DNA from: Viridothelium virens
Lineage: Eukaryota > Ascomycota > Dothideomycetes > Trypetheliales > Trypetheliaceae
Length of the DNA: 64,000 nt
Direction: 5' to 3'
NCBI GenBank assembly: GCA_010094025.1
Contig: ML991796.1
Coordinates: 1-64,000, forward strand
The position numbers and the translations under genes were made by a program. Below are positions 44,078 to 55,548 of this stretch, piece by piece (position 1 is the first letter of the stretch; each line of letters opens with the position of its first letter). The notes below the pieces were generated by a model. It was not told the DNA's origin. It saw only the letters and a list, made by a program, of their open reading frames with translations, and did not search any database.

Positions 44078-45355
44078 GTGGGTTGGTCACTCTGTCGTGG
44101 TGATGTGAGTGGGATTGGGGTTGGGGTAATGGTCTTATGATGGGTTTGGACTGGGTTGGGTGGGGGAGGAGGTGGAGGAGTCGGCGAGGTTTAGTGGTAG
44201 ATGGTTCTGATTCTTCATGATGGGGGGGCGTTATCGATCAGTAGATACCCATCTTGATGACTTTTGGGATAAAGTTTGGATGATTTTGGGGGAATGTGTA
44301 ATGGCAGATGTGAGAGTAGACACTAATTGACAAGCCTTGGCTCGCCGCCTTCGCCGCCTATCTACCTACCCAATCCCTTGAGCTAGTCAGGTACTTGTTC
44401 TCCATAAGCTCCTCATATGAATTCTTTTTGTTAAAGCCGACAATTAAGGTACATTCGCTTCTCCAAACGAAAGCACTGTAGCTGTTCCTTGGGATTCCAA
44501 GGACTGTGTTCATTGGCCTTCGTTTCAAGGGGTCGGGGTAGAAAGGTTCTCGCTCTTTCTTGTGGTAGCTGCCCGCCATGGAAAGGGATAGCCTTGAGTG
44601 ACCTGTATTTCACACTAATACTGTTCTCGGGAGACACCGTCGTACCTGTTTCGTCTCATGCAGGTACCAAGTGTACTAAGCCTTTGTTGCTGGCGAGCAT
44701 ACATTCCTCGCGTATGAATGTGCGGCTTTACCAGGATTAGGACTGAGCGGCAAACAACGATTTATGTAAGCAGACGGTTCTTCAATTAGAGAGCCGTCTC
44801 GCATAGTGAACACTACCCAGTCAGTGTGACTATACAAGGTAAGGAAACTTGGGTGTACTTGTGTAAGGCGAACTTGCATGAGGTGGTCCGACCGTAATGG
44901 GAAGACACCATAAAATAGCCCTTTGCTAAGCGGCATTGCGATCGTCTGGCGGATGGATTCAGTAAGGACGTAGTAGTATCTTTTTGTTGTACTTTACAGA
45001 TCGACGATGACAACATTGCTTGATAGGCGGAGCTAGGACGCGACAGGAACGTTTCAACGTCACCATCTAAAGGAAGAAGCCGTTGCAAAGGAATTAAGTA
45101 ATTCCGTACGGAAGAAGCCGGAAGAGCGGGCTCCGCACGTTGCCTACGCTCTATAGCTCATGGCCGAGGCTTAGAAGGGGAAAGTACAAAGAAACAAAAG
45201 CTAGACCATACAGTGTACTAAGAAAATCTGACGAGAAACCTCACAGGCCAAATGCATTGTCTTGCCACGCTATGCAGACCTTGGTGGCCAGCACCAACGG
45301 CTAAGGTGTATGGGGTCATCGTAAAGCATCGTAATGTCATCAAGTGCGGAGGAGA
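44078..45355. other. Intergenic, no supported gene
   Basis: G/T-rich 3' flank of the wall-protein gene, then featureless sequence with short frames only. Confidence 0.5.
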
Positions 45356-46461
45356 TTAAGTAGTAGCCAACTGCCTTAAAGCATCGGTAAGCTCCCGACG
45401 CGCCTGGAGCTCCATTCCATCGGATCGTGGTCTGTAATAATGTTTGACGACGGCGACAACTGCTCTGTAGACACGATAACTAAGGTCGTGTCAGTAGGGA
45501 TCGTTTCTCGAATCACATGCCTCAGCTACACACGTGCCGATAATTGGAGAACGTACAGTAATTGCCGGACAGCTTCACTGCTAGTACGGCTCGGACTTGT
45601 TCCATACCCTTGCAAAAATGCTGCACTTGGATTAACGAACGCCGTCGCCATGAATGGATCTCCAAGAACAGCATCAGATAAGCCGAGTAGACCAGTGACA
45701 TATCTCGTTCGCTCATCGAGGAGGACATTGTGTTCATTTGTAATGCCAAGAAGCACCAACCGAGCTTCTGTCACTTGATCCAGTAGATGACCATGTCTCT
45801 GTGTGTAGTAACGAATACTATCGTAAGGAAGATTGACCAAGACGTCTTCACCATCTCGTAGGGTCATTTCTAGCATCTGGAAGAAGCTCTCCCGCCATGT
45901 GTCACACCCGCTGCCGTTGAAGACTAGGTGAGGGGGTCCAAACCGCGCAGCTGCGAGTGAAGAGACATGACGAAAATATGTACCCAACGATCTGTCGATA
46001 TTCGCACGTTCCGAAGTGGAAAGACGGCCTATATTCGACATGTTCACACCACCAGGGCATGTCTGCAGTGAGTACGATGTTCCCAAGCTGCGATCGTGTG
46101 GATCAAATTTGATGAGAGTCGGGACGGGCATTCGGAGCCTTGAAGCTAAGAGTTCAAGCGTCGTTGCTTCCGCGTTCAGAGCCTGTCGTTCCATCCTAAG
46201 GAGTCGGACGTTGGTTGAGGGCGCCATTTTGAGGACTAATCGTGATCCATCTGTCATCCGGAGAAGGTAGATCCGGTGTAAATGCCCCGAGAGCCTCTCA
46301 ACCCGGTGAACATTTGCTCCACGGCCATGTTGAAGTACAAGTTTACTGATATAGTCAAGCTCGGGAGTGACAGGAGGAGATAAGAGGTGTGCGGAACGAG
46401 ATGAACCTTGGCTCATCTTCACAATGGGGAGAGGAGAAATGGTGAGCGGTGGTAGATGCAT
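45356..46461 (-). CDS. APH/choline-kinase-fold phosphotransferase-like protein (342 aa)
   Basis: Exons 46461-45557 and 45479-45356; a GTACGT...TTAG intron of 77 nt joins RQLL to YRVYRAVVAVVKHYY, completing the fold. The N-lobe is present (RVERLSGHLHRIYLLRM, LVLKMAPS with the candidate ATP-binding Lys, AEATTLELLAS, PVPTLIKFD). In the C-lobe the brace region reads LVLLGITNEHNVLLDE where active relatives have an HxDxxxxN pattern, and the metal-binding segment reads TGLLGLSDAVLGDP instead of IDW/IDFE. The catalytic Asp and the metal Asp are therefore not in their usual places and it may be a pseudo-enzyme. Such proteins are common and functionally unassigned in fungi. Confidence 0.75.
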
Positions 46462-47575
46462 AATTGAGATAATGAATTTAACGAAAATGTTGAATCAGCA
46501 GTACAGAAAGTCAGCCCGCCGCATTTTCCGGATGGAGTACATGGCTTTGATTTTATGATAGAGTGTTTCAAAGCTGCTGACATTCATCCTCAAGCGAAGA
46601 AGGATCTGGCCGCGTACTCCTCACCTAGGCAAAGGAGAAATAGTGGAGAGTAGACGAAGGAACCTTACGAATCGGGCTATCAGAGAGCTTCTTACCGAGC
46701 GCCCAAATCTAATGGTACCGGAAGGAATGAAAAGTAGATGAGGCACTATGTTCCAAGATGTCACCTAGCAGGCCATGATCTCAGATCTATGCAGCGTAGC
46801 CAGCCGCATACCGCCATGTGCGCGGAGTCTACCTAGGTGACCGCCTCCCCGATGAAGGGCTGTCTGCGGTCAACCTTTGCAAGCATCCGGAAGAAGAGGA
46901 GTATAGTTTGAAGCAGTGTTCGTCGCCGACCACCACCCGTGGTCAGCTCGTTTAGGTGTACCCAAACGGGGTTGGCGCCGTTCCAGCATGGACGCATAGA
47001 AGACGCCGTGTGATTGGCTGGCGCGGACCAGACCTTCTGGAAATCTTCTTACTCGCCCGAAACGCTGCGGTGACTAGCGATCTTTGATGGCAGGGGAGGA
47101 GATGAGTGCGATGGTTGGGTCAAACTTGGCGCTGGTTGGCGCTCACTCGTCAATGCCGCCGCTGAGATAGCCCCGCCTGCTAAGGTGGCGGATTTCAAAT
47201 TGCCCATAGTCAGAGAGTCATAGCGAAAAAAAACCAACTCGAGGGCCAGTTTAGCGAAGCGAAAAGGATCAAGCATACTATGTACTCCACCGCGATGTTT
47301 CGTCTACGAAGGGCAAATATAGGCGAGTTTCACCGGGGGCACCTCACTGTCGGTGTGCAGCCTAATATCTGCTTGGTAAATCTGCACGTCTGGATTTGTT
47401 CGAGAAGGTTAACATGTGTCCACCCACACGGACCGAAGCGTTGGAGACGACATGTGTCAATGCAACACCCTTGCTCGCCACCTCGCATTGGCTCTAGTTG
47501 CGGTCCTTTTAGGGTTGTCTGCTATCGCCGAGCTCTCATTGAAGCTCGATGCTTAATTCCACATGCAGATATTTA
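46462..47575. other. Intergenic, no supported gene
   Basis: A 75-codon minus frame (47276-47049) and plus frames overlapping TAN1 have no recognisable content. Upstream region of the APH-like gene. Confidence 0.45.
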
Positions 47576-48835
47576 TCATTTACGGCCCTTATCCTCCCCG
47601 TCGATGCTACTGTCGGTCTGCTCCTTGGGTTTCGGAGTGGGGTCGTATATTTCTGCCAGGTTGTATCGCTTGAGCCTGTCGTAATCGCTGCCGACAACGC
47701 TCATCCCGCAGACGTTCTGATGCGCCCCAAGCAGGCGTTAGCGAGCCCTCCATTTCTTGTTTGCGAGGCTGCAGCAAACCGTTGATTACGTACCTTGTAG
47801 ATTTCCACGATAATGAGGGCGTCGTACGCTTTCAAATCGACGGAGTGCCCTGTTCCGACTGCAGAAGCAACCTGTTCAATGACGCCATCCCTTGACAATT
47901 GATTTGAATTTCGAATGGTCGGCCGGATTGCAAACTTTAAATTGGTCCTGTTAGCAAGGACAAGCTCGCTGTCGAGTTAAAAACTCCTCTTCCCGTCCAA
48001 TTACATTATATCGTGACGAGAGGCTGCGGAAAGGCACGAATTTACCTTTTTCGTACTTCCTTCTCGGTGGAAATGAGGAGCGAGAACCTCTTTAGACAGC
48101 CTTTCAAGGTCCATCTTAGTCGCTTTTCCGGTAAGATTGACCGGACTCAATCGCTTCACAAATCGTGTGCGTTTGAGCATAGAAGCCGCAGCCGCATCTG
48201 AGCAAATCTCGTGAACTAAGGATACTGGCTCAATAGGCGGACGAGTCTTAAAGAAGACGACTAAGGCGATGAGCTCGATTTTGAGAAAAGAAAGCAAGCC
48301 TTGTGATGCACTGACCGCACTCCATTTCTACCCTCACCGGATGAAATAACGGAGCAGCACTGGGCTTCTGAATGCTCGCTAATTCTTTGCTGATTTCGTC
48401 TTCGATACCAACTCCACGGGCGACCGGATCTGATAGATCTAGATCACCGTGGCTGTATAGTTTCCTAGCGTACTATATGATCTGTCAACTTCATCCTCTC
48501 GTTTCGTTGTCGGTTTCTTTGCACAAACCTCATCGAACAGGTCTCTGATCTCGGCAATACACTTCGCTTCTTTTCCTCTGGTGCAAGTAATCCAGATGCC
48601 CGAGTCCCCGGGCTCTATACTCTGAGCACGTGGCGGATCATCTGTTTGGATCTGTCTTGGCGTACGCCATTGCTTTTTGTACTGCCACGTCTATTCAGCA
48701 ATGCTTTTTGCCAGAGATTATTGTGTCATAGGAATGAGAAGGACTGTTTCATGATTGATGACTGCCCACCTTTCCCTGATTATTGGAATTTTGATCCTCA
48801 CCGCCGTCGGCTTTCCTTTTCCGGGAACTCTCCAT
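47576..48835 (-). CDS. TAN1: TAN1/THUMPD1 tRNA acetylation adaptor
   Basis: Tan1 partners the acetyltransferase Kre33/NAT10 to make N4-acetylcytidine at position 12 of tRNA-Leu and tRNA-Ser. Exons: 48835-48770, 48690-48316, 48260-48046, 47934-47794, 47716-47576. The protein starts MESSRKRKADGG, then WQYKKQWRTP, SIEPGDSGIWITCTRGKEAK, FFKTRPPIEPVSLV, and the THUMP core KRTRFVKRLSPVNLTGKAT, KEVLAPHFH, FAIRPTIRNSNQLSRD, LIIVEIYK, VCGMSVVGSDYDRLKRYNL and EIYDPTPKPKEQ. Splice sites have CTAAC or CTGA branches. One problem: between about 48437 and 48475, in exon 2, the sense changes frame by one base (one nucleotide short) with no splice signal. Either the base is missing from this sequence or the copy is inactive. 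All other features are intact, which favours the former. Confidence 0.82.
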
Positions 48836-50798
48836 GACTTTGTGGGTGGTAGGTGGTGGGTAGAGAGTGGAGAGGATCAATTGTGAATTAGCCAAGCACT
48901 GATGCGCATGATCGCCGGCTGGGATTTTTCTCGCTTAAAGTGGTACACAGACCACCGCTTATTTTCAGTCGCTCTTCAGAAACCACACACTGCACAGGCG
49001 CTCTCTCTTCTATCCGCGAGCTAGCTACCGCTGCTTCGGAGAGGTGCTCCCAATCAAATCCAGCAGCGAGCAACAGAGCTTTGGTAGGCGTTTCCCGACT
49101 TTAGGGTTCCCATGTGACAAATACTACTAGTCTCTAAGGCTAAAGGTACAGCTCGAGATTCTTTTCGCTTCAACGGCGTATACCGAACATGGGAGGCTCA
49201 GCCTCATGAAAAGCAAACAACATTCTCTCCTTGGGTTCCCCAGAAATCTGAAAGAATTTTCATTTCAATCCAGGTGAGAAGCGATGCAGCAAGCCTTACG
49301 AGCCCGAAGATCTCAGGTGGCTTTCCTTAGTTGCAGCAGCCGGCCTCCGATCTGGCTGATCTTCAACACCAACGGCTGATGCCGAATGTGCCGGACCGCC
49401 TGCTTGGTTTCCCAGATCTCTGGAGATCCCTTGCAGTAGTGTCCCGCTGATCATAGCAAAGAGGATATCCTACTCGCGTGCTCACATTGGATCTCGAACA
49501 CACCGTCTTGATCTGATTACCAGGGCGTTAGACACATGGCTTACGCCTCAGCGGCTAATGTATTTCAGCGGATTTCCTCTCGAACAGTAAATCATCTTAC
49601 GATATGATGGGTGTATAAGGCTGTGGACTAGGGAGGAGCAGAGCCGCTCAGTTCTACTGCGAAGAGTCTGATCAATCCCACCAATCAGTATTGGAGTACG
49701 CTCCTTTGGACAGAGGCAGTGTCACGGACATGGAATTCTAACCCAGACAATGAGCGTTGGAAACCCTGATGTACGGACTGACGAACTTTACTTGAAAGCG
49801 TGCCCTTAATTAGGTCAAGATGGCTGAATACTGGGCGGGATCCGTCAACTTTGCCGATTGGCGATGATCGGAGTGCTACCAAATGACTATAATGCGGCAA
49901 AATCTCGATTTTATGCTATTACCGAATGGCTCTTCATTCTACGACGCCGATTCCACAAGTACGTTCTCGAAACCGGGGTATGCGAGATGTGTTTGAGGCG
50001 GTCCCTGCAAAGCCAAGAAGAAGAGACGCGTGTTGGAGTGGCGCAAAGTCCTCCTAGCCATGTGCGAGATCGGAATCTAAAAATTGAGGTTTGTTTGATC
50101 CACAAAAACTTCTACCCCGTCCGCGTGTTGTGAGCGGAACCGAACTCAGAGGTATATGCGTAGTATTGGGATCTAGAATGAAGCGCCATCTTCATCTAGG
50201 AGTGAGAGAATGTCTAGGGCAACTTACAAACTATTGTGTTCTCTACATGCAGGTCTGAATTCTATCGAGGCACTATCGATTCAAAAAGGGTCCACCCACA
50301 GTCACTGCACCTAGCTTTTGGTCCCAAATTTGGGGCAATTTTCTCTTATCGGATCCCAAGCCCTGCATACGCCCATTTAGACCATCGTCTTGCCTTCACT
50401 TTCGTCTCAAGTACAATCAATTGAATGTACGCGATCCGAACACGATCGATGGAGTCTGTGGACAGAAGTGGCTCCTCCACTCCATGTTTCCAGGGTAGAG
50501 GCCTTGGGCCGACGAATCCTTACTTCTCTTGCTCTTTCTACACCTTCGTCTCTTTTCTCTCTCTGCTCAATGGTTTTTTGCAAACAGGACTTCACGCGGT
50601 CGAGGGAGATGAGAGGCACGCACGATAATCGACAATATTCCATACAGCCTGCTTTAGACCTCCATGGACACGCTGGCAAAATCAAAATCCTAGGTTTACG
50701 GTAACACTACAATCGTATGGTACACGTTTCACAACTGGCTTTATCAGTCCTGTTCTGACTATACCTGCTCTGCACCCATTTGCTATAAGTCCGTCAGC
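48836..50798. other. Intergenic, no supported gene
   Basis: Frames of 60-104 codons on both strands (for example 49858-50133 plus, 50685-50407 minus) show no domain, signal peptide or consistent splicing. Includes the promoter of TAN1. Confidence 0.45.
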
Positions 50799-51669
50799 TT
50801 ATCTACCCTTCTTCACCCAATCTTCCACCGCATCCCTCCCTTCCTTGACCTTATCCTGTGCCATTGCCAATGTCATCGCACTATGTGCCTTCCCCGTCTC
50901 CCAAAATCGCTCCGTCCTCTCCTGTACTCTCCGATGTGTATCTGCCACCACAGGAAATCTCTCCTCATACCTCCATATCAGCTGCCCAACGTTGCGCGTC
51001 GTGATTGGTATGAAGAAATTCCCTGCTGTTATGCCCGCTGCTACAGGCACGAAGAACCGCAGCAAGATATTGGAGCGTCGGGTGATGATCGAGCCAGCCA
51101 TGGCAGAGACGAGCACGTAGATGGCGCCGGGAAGCAGCTGTTCCTTAGATTCGCGAGGTGGGGCGAGGGAGGCGATCGTCTGGGTGAAGGAGTTTTCGAG
51201 TTTGAAGGCGGAGGTTAAGAGGGAGTTGAGGGAGTCTTCTGTAGAGACGGCATAGCGGTGGAGAAAGAGACGTGTTCGTTTGACTTCGGCCGCTAGACGG
51301 TCTGTTGGAGTTGGAGAGGAGGATTTGGAAGTTGATTCGAAAGTAGAGGGTATGAGTGTTGAGCTTGAGTTTGGAGTTGAGGGGGTACTCGATGTGGTCG
51401 GTGCTGCATCTGGGTTATCGTAGATGGGTTTCCGTATAGACTGGGAACAAGTCAAAATCTGAAAACAAGGCTTAGTTCAAATGTTTCACTTCATACAAGA
51501 ATATCTTCCGAGGGGGACTCCGCATGGAGTCTTCTCTTCGGAATTAGGACCAGGCCTGCAGTACATGCTGTTGCGACAGCGGGTGCAAGGAGGCGCTAGA
51601 AATGGTCAGTAATAGCTCTTCAATGATCAGCAGATATCGTACCCGACGTAAGACAGGGTTGAAGGCCAT
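50799..51669 (-). CDS. MIC27: MICOS complex subunit MIC27/MIC26 (apolipoprotein O-like)
   Basis: Exons 51669-51643, 51595-51497, 51440-50799 (255 aa). Introns of 47 and 56 nt (GTACGA...TCTAG; GTATGA...CCCAG) agree in phase. A basic, hydrophobic N-terminus (MAFNPVLRR, then APAVATACTAGLVLIP) leads to a mitochondrial presequence-like region ending HAESPSED. A Ser/Thr/Pro-rich spacer follows, then the apolipoprotein-O/MIC26-27 core: LFLHRYAVSTEDSLNSLL, FTQTIASLAPPRES, LPGAIYVLVSAMAGSIITRR and a second membrane segment FFVPVAAGITAGNFFIP, then WRYEERFP. It shapes cristae junctions of the inner mitochondrial membrane with MIC10 and MIC60. It is divergently paired with OCT1. Confidence 0.87.
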
Positions 51670-51837
51670 TCCGGGGCGTTGCGGGCCTTCAATTCCTGTG
51701 TGGATTGACGGGGTAGTGGTGGAAGAAAGATTTCAGGGACCAGATATCTTGCATAACTGCATAAGCAGCACAAATTAGTGCATATTTATACCAAAGTCTC
51801 TTCCGTCAACCTTATCATCTACTCCGCAAACGCTGCG
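51670..51837. promoter_or_regulatory. Shared promoter region of MIC27 and OCT1
   Basis: Only 168 bp separate the start codons of two divergent genes for mitochondrial proteins, so both core promoters must lie here. I see no strong TATA box on either strand. Confidence 0.6.
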
Positions 51838-54225
51838 ATGCTAAAGAGGCTCCAACGTCCTGCTTGGATTTGTACAAGATGCCTCAAAACCCAGCAGAAA
51901 CGATGCAAAATCGGTGTTGTAGAAGCTGCTGCAACTGCGCAGAGACTCCTTGTTCCCTTTGCCAATCATTCGTCGCCCAACGCCTCCAACGATGATCGTA
52001 CGCTACGAATGATATTCGATTCGCAACCCTTTTGGAAAGAATTTTCACAGCGAACGAGGTTACAGAATGTCAAGAGCAAGGGTCTCTTCCAGAATAGATA
52101 TCTCACGCGGCCTGAAGGATTCCAAGAGTTCGCAGCAAATACGTTGCAAAAATGCAGAAGAATCGTTGCCAAGGTTCTGGCAGCGTCAACAGCAGACGAC
52201 TTCAAGAACATGTCAAGAAACTTGGACAGACTTAGTGACTTGCTTTGTCGAGTAATAGACTTGTCGGATTTTGTACGATCAACGCATCCAGATCCAAGGA
52301 TACAGGCTGCAGCCTCGCAGGCATATGGACAAATGTTTGAATATATGAACGTTTTGAATACTACAACTGGACTTAATGACCAATTGAAGAAGGCAATGTC
52401 GATGCCTGAGGTGACACAGTCATGGACTGGGGAGGAAAATATTGTCGCGCAAATTTTGGCAAAGGACTTCTCCAGATCTGCAATCGATCTTCCTGAGAGC
52501 TCACGGCAGAAGTTCGTAGAGCTATCTAGCGAAATTGCTGAAGTCGGTACCGAATTTGTTGACAGCATGGCTCCTGCGAAATCTTATCTCGATTTTCCAA
52601 GTAGCAGACTGAAAGGCATGGATCCGACTGTGGTCAGGCAGTTGACGAAATGGGGTACGGTCACTCTTCCCACAGTTGGTACCCCTGCTACTATGGCATT
52701 GAGGAATGTTGAAGATCCCGATGCTCGGCGAGAGATTTATATGGCAAGTAGGACAGCCTCGAAAGGATCAATAGCTCAAATGGAAAAGCTCGTGAAGACG
52801 AGAGCAGAGCTTGCGCACGTATCCGGCTACGATACCTTTGCACACATGGCTCTCTCAGACAAAATGGCAAAGACTCCTGATGCTGTCAATCGCTTCCTTG
52901 AAGCACTTGTAGCTGACAATCGTCCGCGCGTAAAAGAAGAACTATTGGATTTGCTTGAGCTCAAAAAAGCTGATGCACACAACAACAATTTCCCAACCGA
53001 GCTTAATGCTTGGGACCGTGATTACTACAAGACTCAACTACTGTCCAGTCTCCGCTCAAAGGCTCGCACGCCCGACCGGCTTTCTGCCTACTTCTCCTTG
53101 GGTACTGTTATGCAAGGACTGTCCCGTCTCTTCTATCGTGTCTATGGCATTCGGCTTGTACCCCACGAAACTCCTCCCGGAGAGACCTGGAATGACGACG
53201 TCCGCCGCCTTGATGTCATCGACGAAAACGATGGCCATATCGCGGTGGTCTACTGTGATCTATTCGCTCGGCCAGGCAAAGCTCCCAACCCGGCCCACTT
53301 CACTCTTCGCTGCTCCCGCCTCATCTCCACTTCCGAAATCGACGAATCATCTCCACCACCCGCTCCCTTCTCCTCTCCCGCCGAAGCCGCCAACGACGGG
53401 ATGGCCACCACGGTAGACCGCCACACCGGCTCCCTCTACCAACTCCCCACCATCGCGCTCATCTGCGACTTCCAAACCCACTCACTCTCCTCCGCCCTAT
53501 TCTCCTCCGGCTTCTCTCCCGCGAACCCCCGACCGACCCTCCTCACCTTCACCGAAGTCCGCACCCTCTTCCACGAAATGGGCCACGCGCTGCACTCCAT
53601 CCTGGGCCGGACGACGCTACAAAACGTGTCCGGCACGCGGTGCGCCACCGACTTTGCCGAGCTGCCCTCGATCCTCATGGAGAACTTCGCCACGGCGCCA
53701 CAGTCCCTCGCGCTGTTCGCGCGGCATTGGGAGACCGACGCGGAGCTGCCGTACGCGCTGGTCGAGGACCGGCTGCGGGTGGAGAAGCGCATGGAGGCGG
53801 CGGAGACGGAGGCCCAGATTGTGCTCGCGGCTCTGGATCAGGCGTACCATGGGGTCGGGAGGGTTGGCGACGGCTGGGATTCGACGAGGGTGTATCTTGA
53901 TGTGGTGAATCGGTGGGCGTCGGTGCCGGAGCCGCAGGGGACGGCGTGGCAGGGGTTCTTTGGCCATTTGTTTGGGTATGGGGCGACGTATTATGCATAC
54001 TTGTTTGATCGCGCGATTGCGGGACGGGTGTGGCAGGAGGTGTTTGGGGCGGGAGAAAAGGCGGTGGAGAGGAGTGCGGGTCAGAGGATGAGGGAGGAGG
54101 TGTTGATGTGGGGTGGAGGCCGCGATGGGTGGAGGTGTGTTGCGGGTGTTTTGGGACGTCCTGAGTTGGCCGAGGGAGGAGAGGCCGCGATGGAAGAGGT
54201 GGGAAGGTGGGGAGTCGAGGATTAA
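51838..54225 (+). CDS. OCT1: Mitochondrial intermediate peptidase (M3A metallopeptidase, 795 aa)
   Basis: Removes an N-terminal octapeptide from precursors already cut by the matrix processing peptidase. The ATG at 51838 begins MLKRLQRPAWICTRCL, an Arg/Lys-rich presequence. The M3 fold follows (FDSQPFWKEF, GLFQNRYLTRPEGF, AHVSGYDTFAHMALSDKM, FSLGTVMQGLSRLFYRVYGI). The zinc site HEMGH is at residues 579-583 within TLFHEMGHALHS, and the third ligand lies in DFAELPSILMENFA. GYGATYYAYLFDRAIA near the end is the substrate-binding C-terminal motif. Length fits fungal OCT1 (about 780-810). There is no intron. From about 53300 on, codon third positions become strongly C/G-rich, a shift within the gene. 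It shares an upstream region with MIC27. Confidence 0.93.
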   Translation: MLKRLQRPAWICTRCLKTQQKRCKIGVVEAAATAQRLLVPFANHSSPNASNDDRTLRMIFDSQPFWKEFSQRTRLQNVKSKGLFQNRYLTRPEGFQEFAANTLQKCRRIVAKVLAASTADDFKNMSRNLDRLSDLLCRVIDLSDFVRSTHPDPRIQAAASQAYGQMFEYMNVLNTTTGLNDQLKKAMSMPEVTQSWTGEENIVAQILAKDFSRSAIDLPESSRQKFVELSSEIAEVGTEFVDSMAPAKSYLDFPSSRLKGMDPTVVRQLTKWGTVTLPTVGTPATMALRNVEDPDARREIYMASRTASKGSIAQMEKLVKTRAELAHVSGYDTFAHMALSDKMAKTPDAVNRFLEALVADNRPRVKEELLDLLELKKADAHNNNFPTELNAWDRDYYKTQLLSSLRSKARTPDRLSAYFSLGTVMQGLSRLFYRVYGIRLVPHETPPGETWNDDVRRLDVIDENDGHIAVVYCDLFARPGKAPNPAHFTLRCSRLISTSEIDESSPPPAPFSSPAEAANDGMATTVDRHTGSLYQLPTIALICDFQTHSLSSALFSSGFSPANPRPTLLTFTEVRTLFHEMGHALHSILGRTTLQNVSGTRCATDFAELPSILMENFATAPQSLALFARHWETDAELPYALVEDRLRVEKRMEAAETEAQIVLAALDQAYHGVGRVGDGWDSTRVYLDVVNRWASVPEPQGTAWQGFFGHLFGYGATYYAYLFDRAIAGRVWQEVFGAGEKAVERSAGQRMREEVLMWGGGRDGWRCVAGVLGRPELAEGGEAAMEEVGRWGVED

Positions 54226-54332
54226 GAGACGAAAAGAGGGGCTGAATATAAAGAATGTCAATTTGTGGCAACTTGTTACGTATCTAATTGTATTATACAT
54301 TGCTTTGCGTAGATCAGCAATCATCGCTCGAT

Positions 54333-55548
54333 TCATAATTGCAGACCAACTTTTGCCTTCAGCTCAGCAGTCTCCTTGGCAGACATCCCTTCGAGTTTGC
54401 CTTCTTCGAGCTGAACAAGAATTGGTAGATCTCGGGACTTGAGTAGCGCGCCAAGAAAGGACATTACCTTGCCTTCGAAGTCGAATACGGGATATTGCGA
54501 GGCGGTCAGCTCCAGTTGCCGGACAATGCCTATGTCCTTCTCTGGCTTGAAGAAGCCTATAATTCTTTCGCGGATTTCTTTCCAGCCTTCAATTTCAGTG
54601 TGGTTATCTTCATCATAAAACATATCATTTATGATCTCCTCCTCTTTGTCCATCTCTTGATATTCATGATCGGCTAGATGATGGCTATTCCGCCTATGCT
54701 TTGCCTTGCGGTTTGCTATGTCTTTTGGTCTCCATCCAAATGAGAAGCACTCGTGCAAAATCTCAGTGCCGCAGGTGCCTTGTATAAGATACTGCTCTAG
54801 CGCTGCCTGTAGCATGAACTCCGCTGCGAGTTCTAACCAACGACCCTTGACTTCCCCACCAGTCTCCTGATAAAGGTGAGCGGACAAGGACATGAATAGC
54901 GGTAAGAGGTCCAGCATGGCGACTGAGGATTGAAAGCCGTATGTCGCATTATTTGCTGCTTGTTTAACTTTGAGGCTTTTGAGAGCAAGCTCACGATTGA
55001 TGGTGAGATTTATTTCGGACAACGGAAAGACATTCCATATCCGAGGGCTCTCGTCAAAGTCTGGAGGAATGTAGGTCCTCCGCATTGTAGCACGAGTCTG
55101 GTGCATGTTACGAAGGCGTTGGAGAGACTCGTCAGTAGGTGAGCAGGTCGTGGGTCGCAAACGGCGCGTAAAGAGGGACACAAACTGGAGGAGGCGGAGA
55201 CGAAACTTTAGGTCCGATGAAATAGCTTGAGGGGGGTGTTTCGCTTTGAACTGCCCCAGAAAGGCTACGAGATGTGGGTTAATACGATAGGGAGAGCTAG
55301 ATCATGTGTTGGGGACGCATACCATCAGCCATGGCCAGAGGTAGATCGGGTTTGCCAGCTTCAGGCAATGATTCACCATCTCTCTCCGCATTGTGCTGGT
55401 TGAGGAGGGCCGTCGTAGCTTGGAATAATACATAGTCCAGGATCCAAGTCTCGACTTCTTGTTGCACTTCAGGATCTGCTTCCTTTTGGTCGCCTCTCGC
55501 GGGTGCCTCTGTAGCAGATTTACGCTTGCCAAGCACTCTCGGTGTCAT
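54333..55548 (-). CDS. Conserved fungal protein of unknown function (385 aa)
   Basis: Exons 55548-55323 and 55264-54333; a 58-nt intron (GTATGC...CGTAG) keeps the frame. The N-terminus is charged (MTPRVLGKRKSATEA), followed by helical ETWILDYVLFQATTALLNQH, then FLGQFKAKHPP, ATYGFQSSVAMLDLLPLFMSLSAH, LELAAEFMLQAALEQYL, CFSFGWRPKDIANRK, and an acidic segment EMDKEEEIINDMFYDEDN. It is all-helical, with no signal peptide or membrane segment, probably nuclear or cytosolic. I do not recognise a named domain. It converges with OCT1, with 107 bp between stop codons. Confidence 0.75.

Noticed and set aside
47280-47785. 134- and 78-codon plus frames
   Set aside because: They are opposite-strand shadows of the last exons and 3' flank of TAN1.
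53617-54336. 239- and 198-codon minus frames opposite OCT1
   Set aside because: Pro/Arg-rich shadows of a G/C-rich coding region; the plus strand has the clear peptidase.
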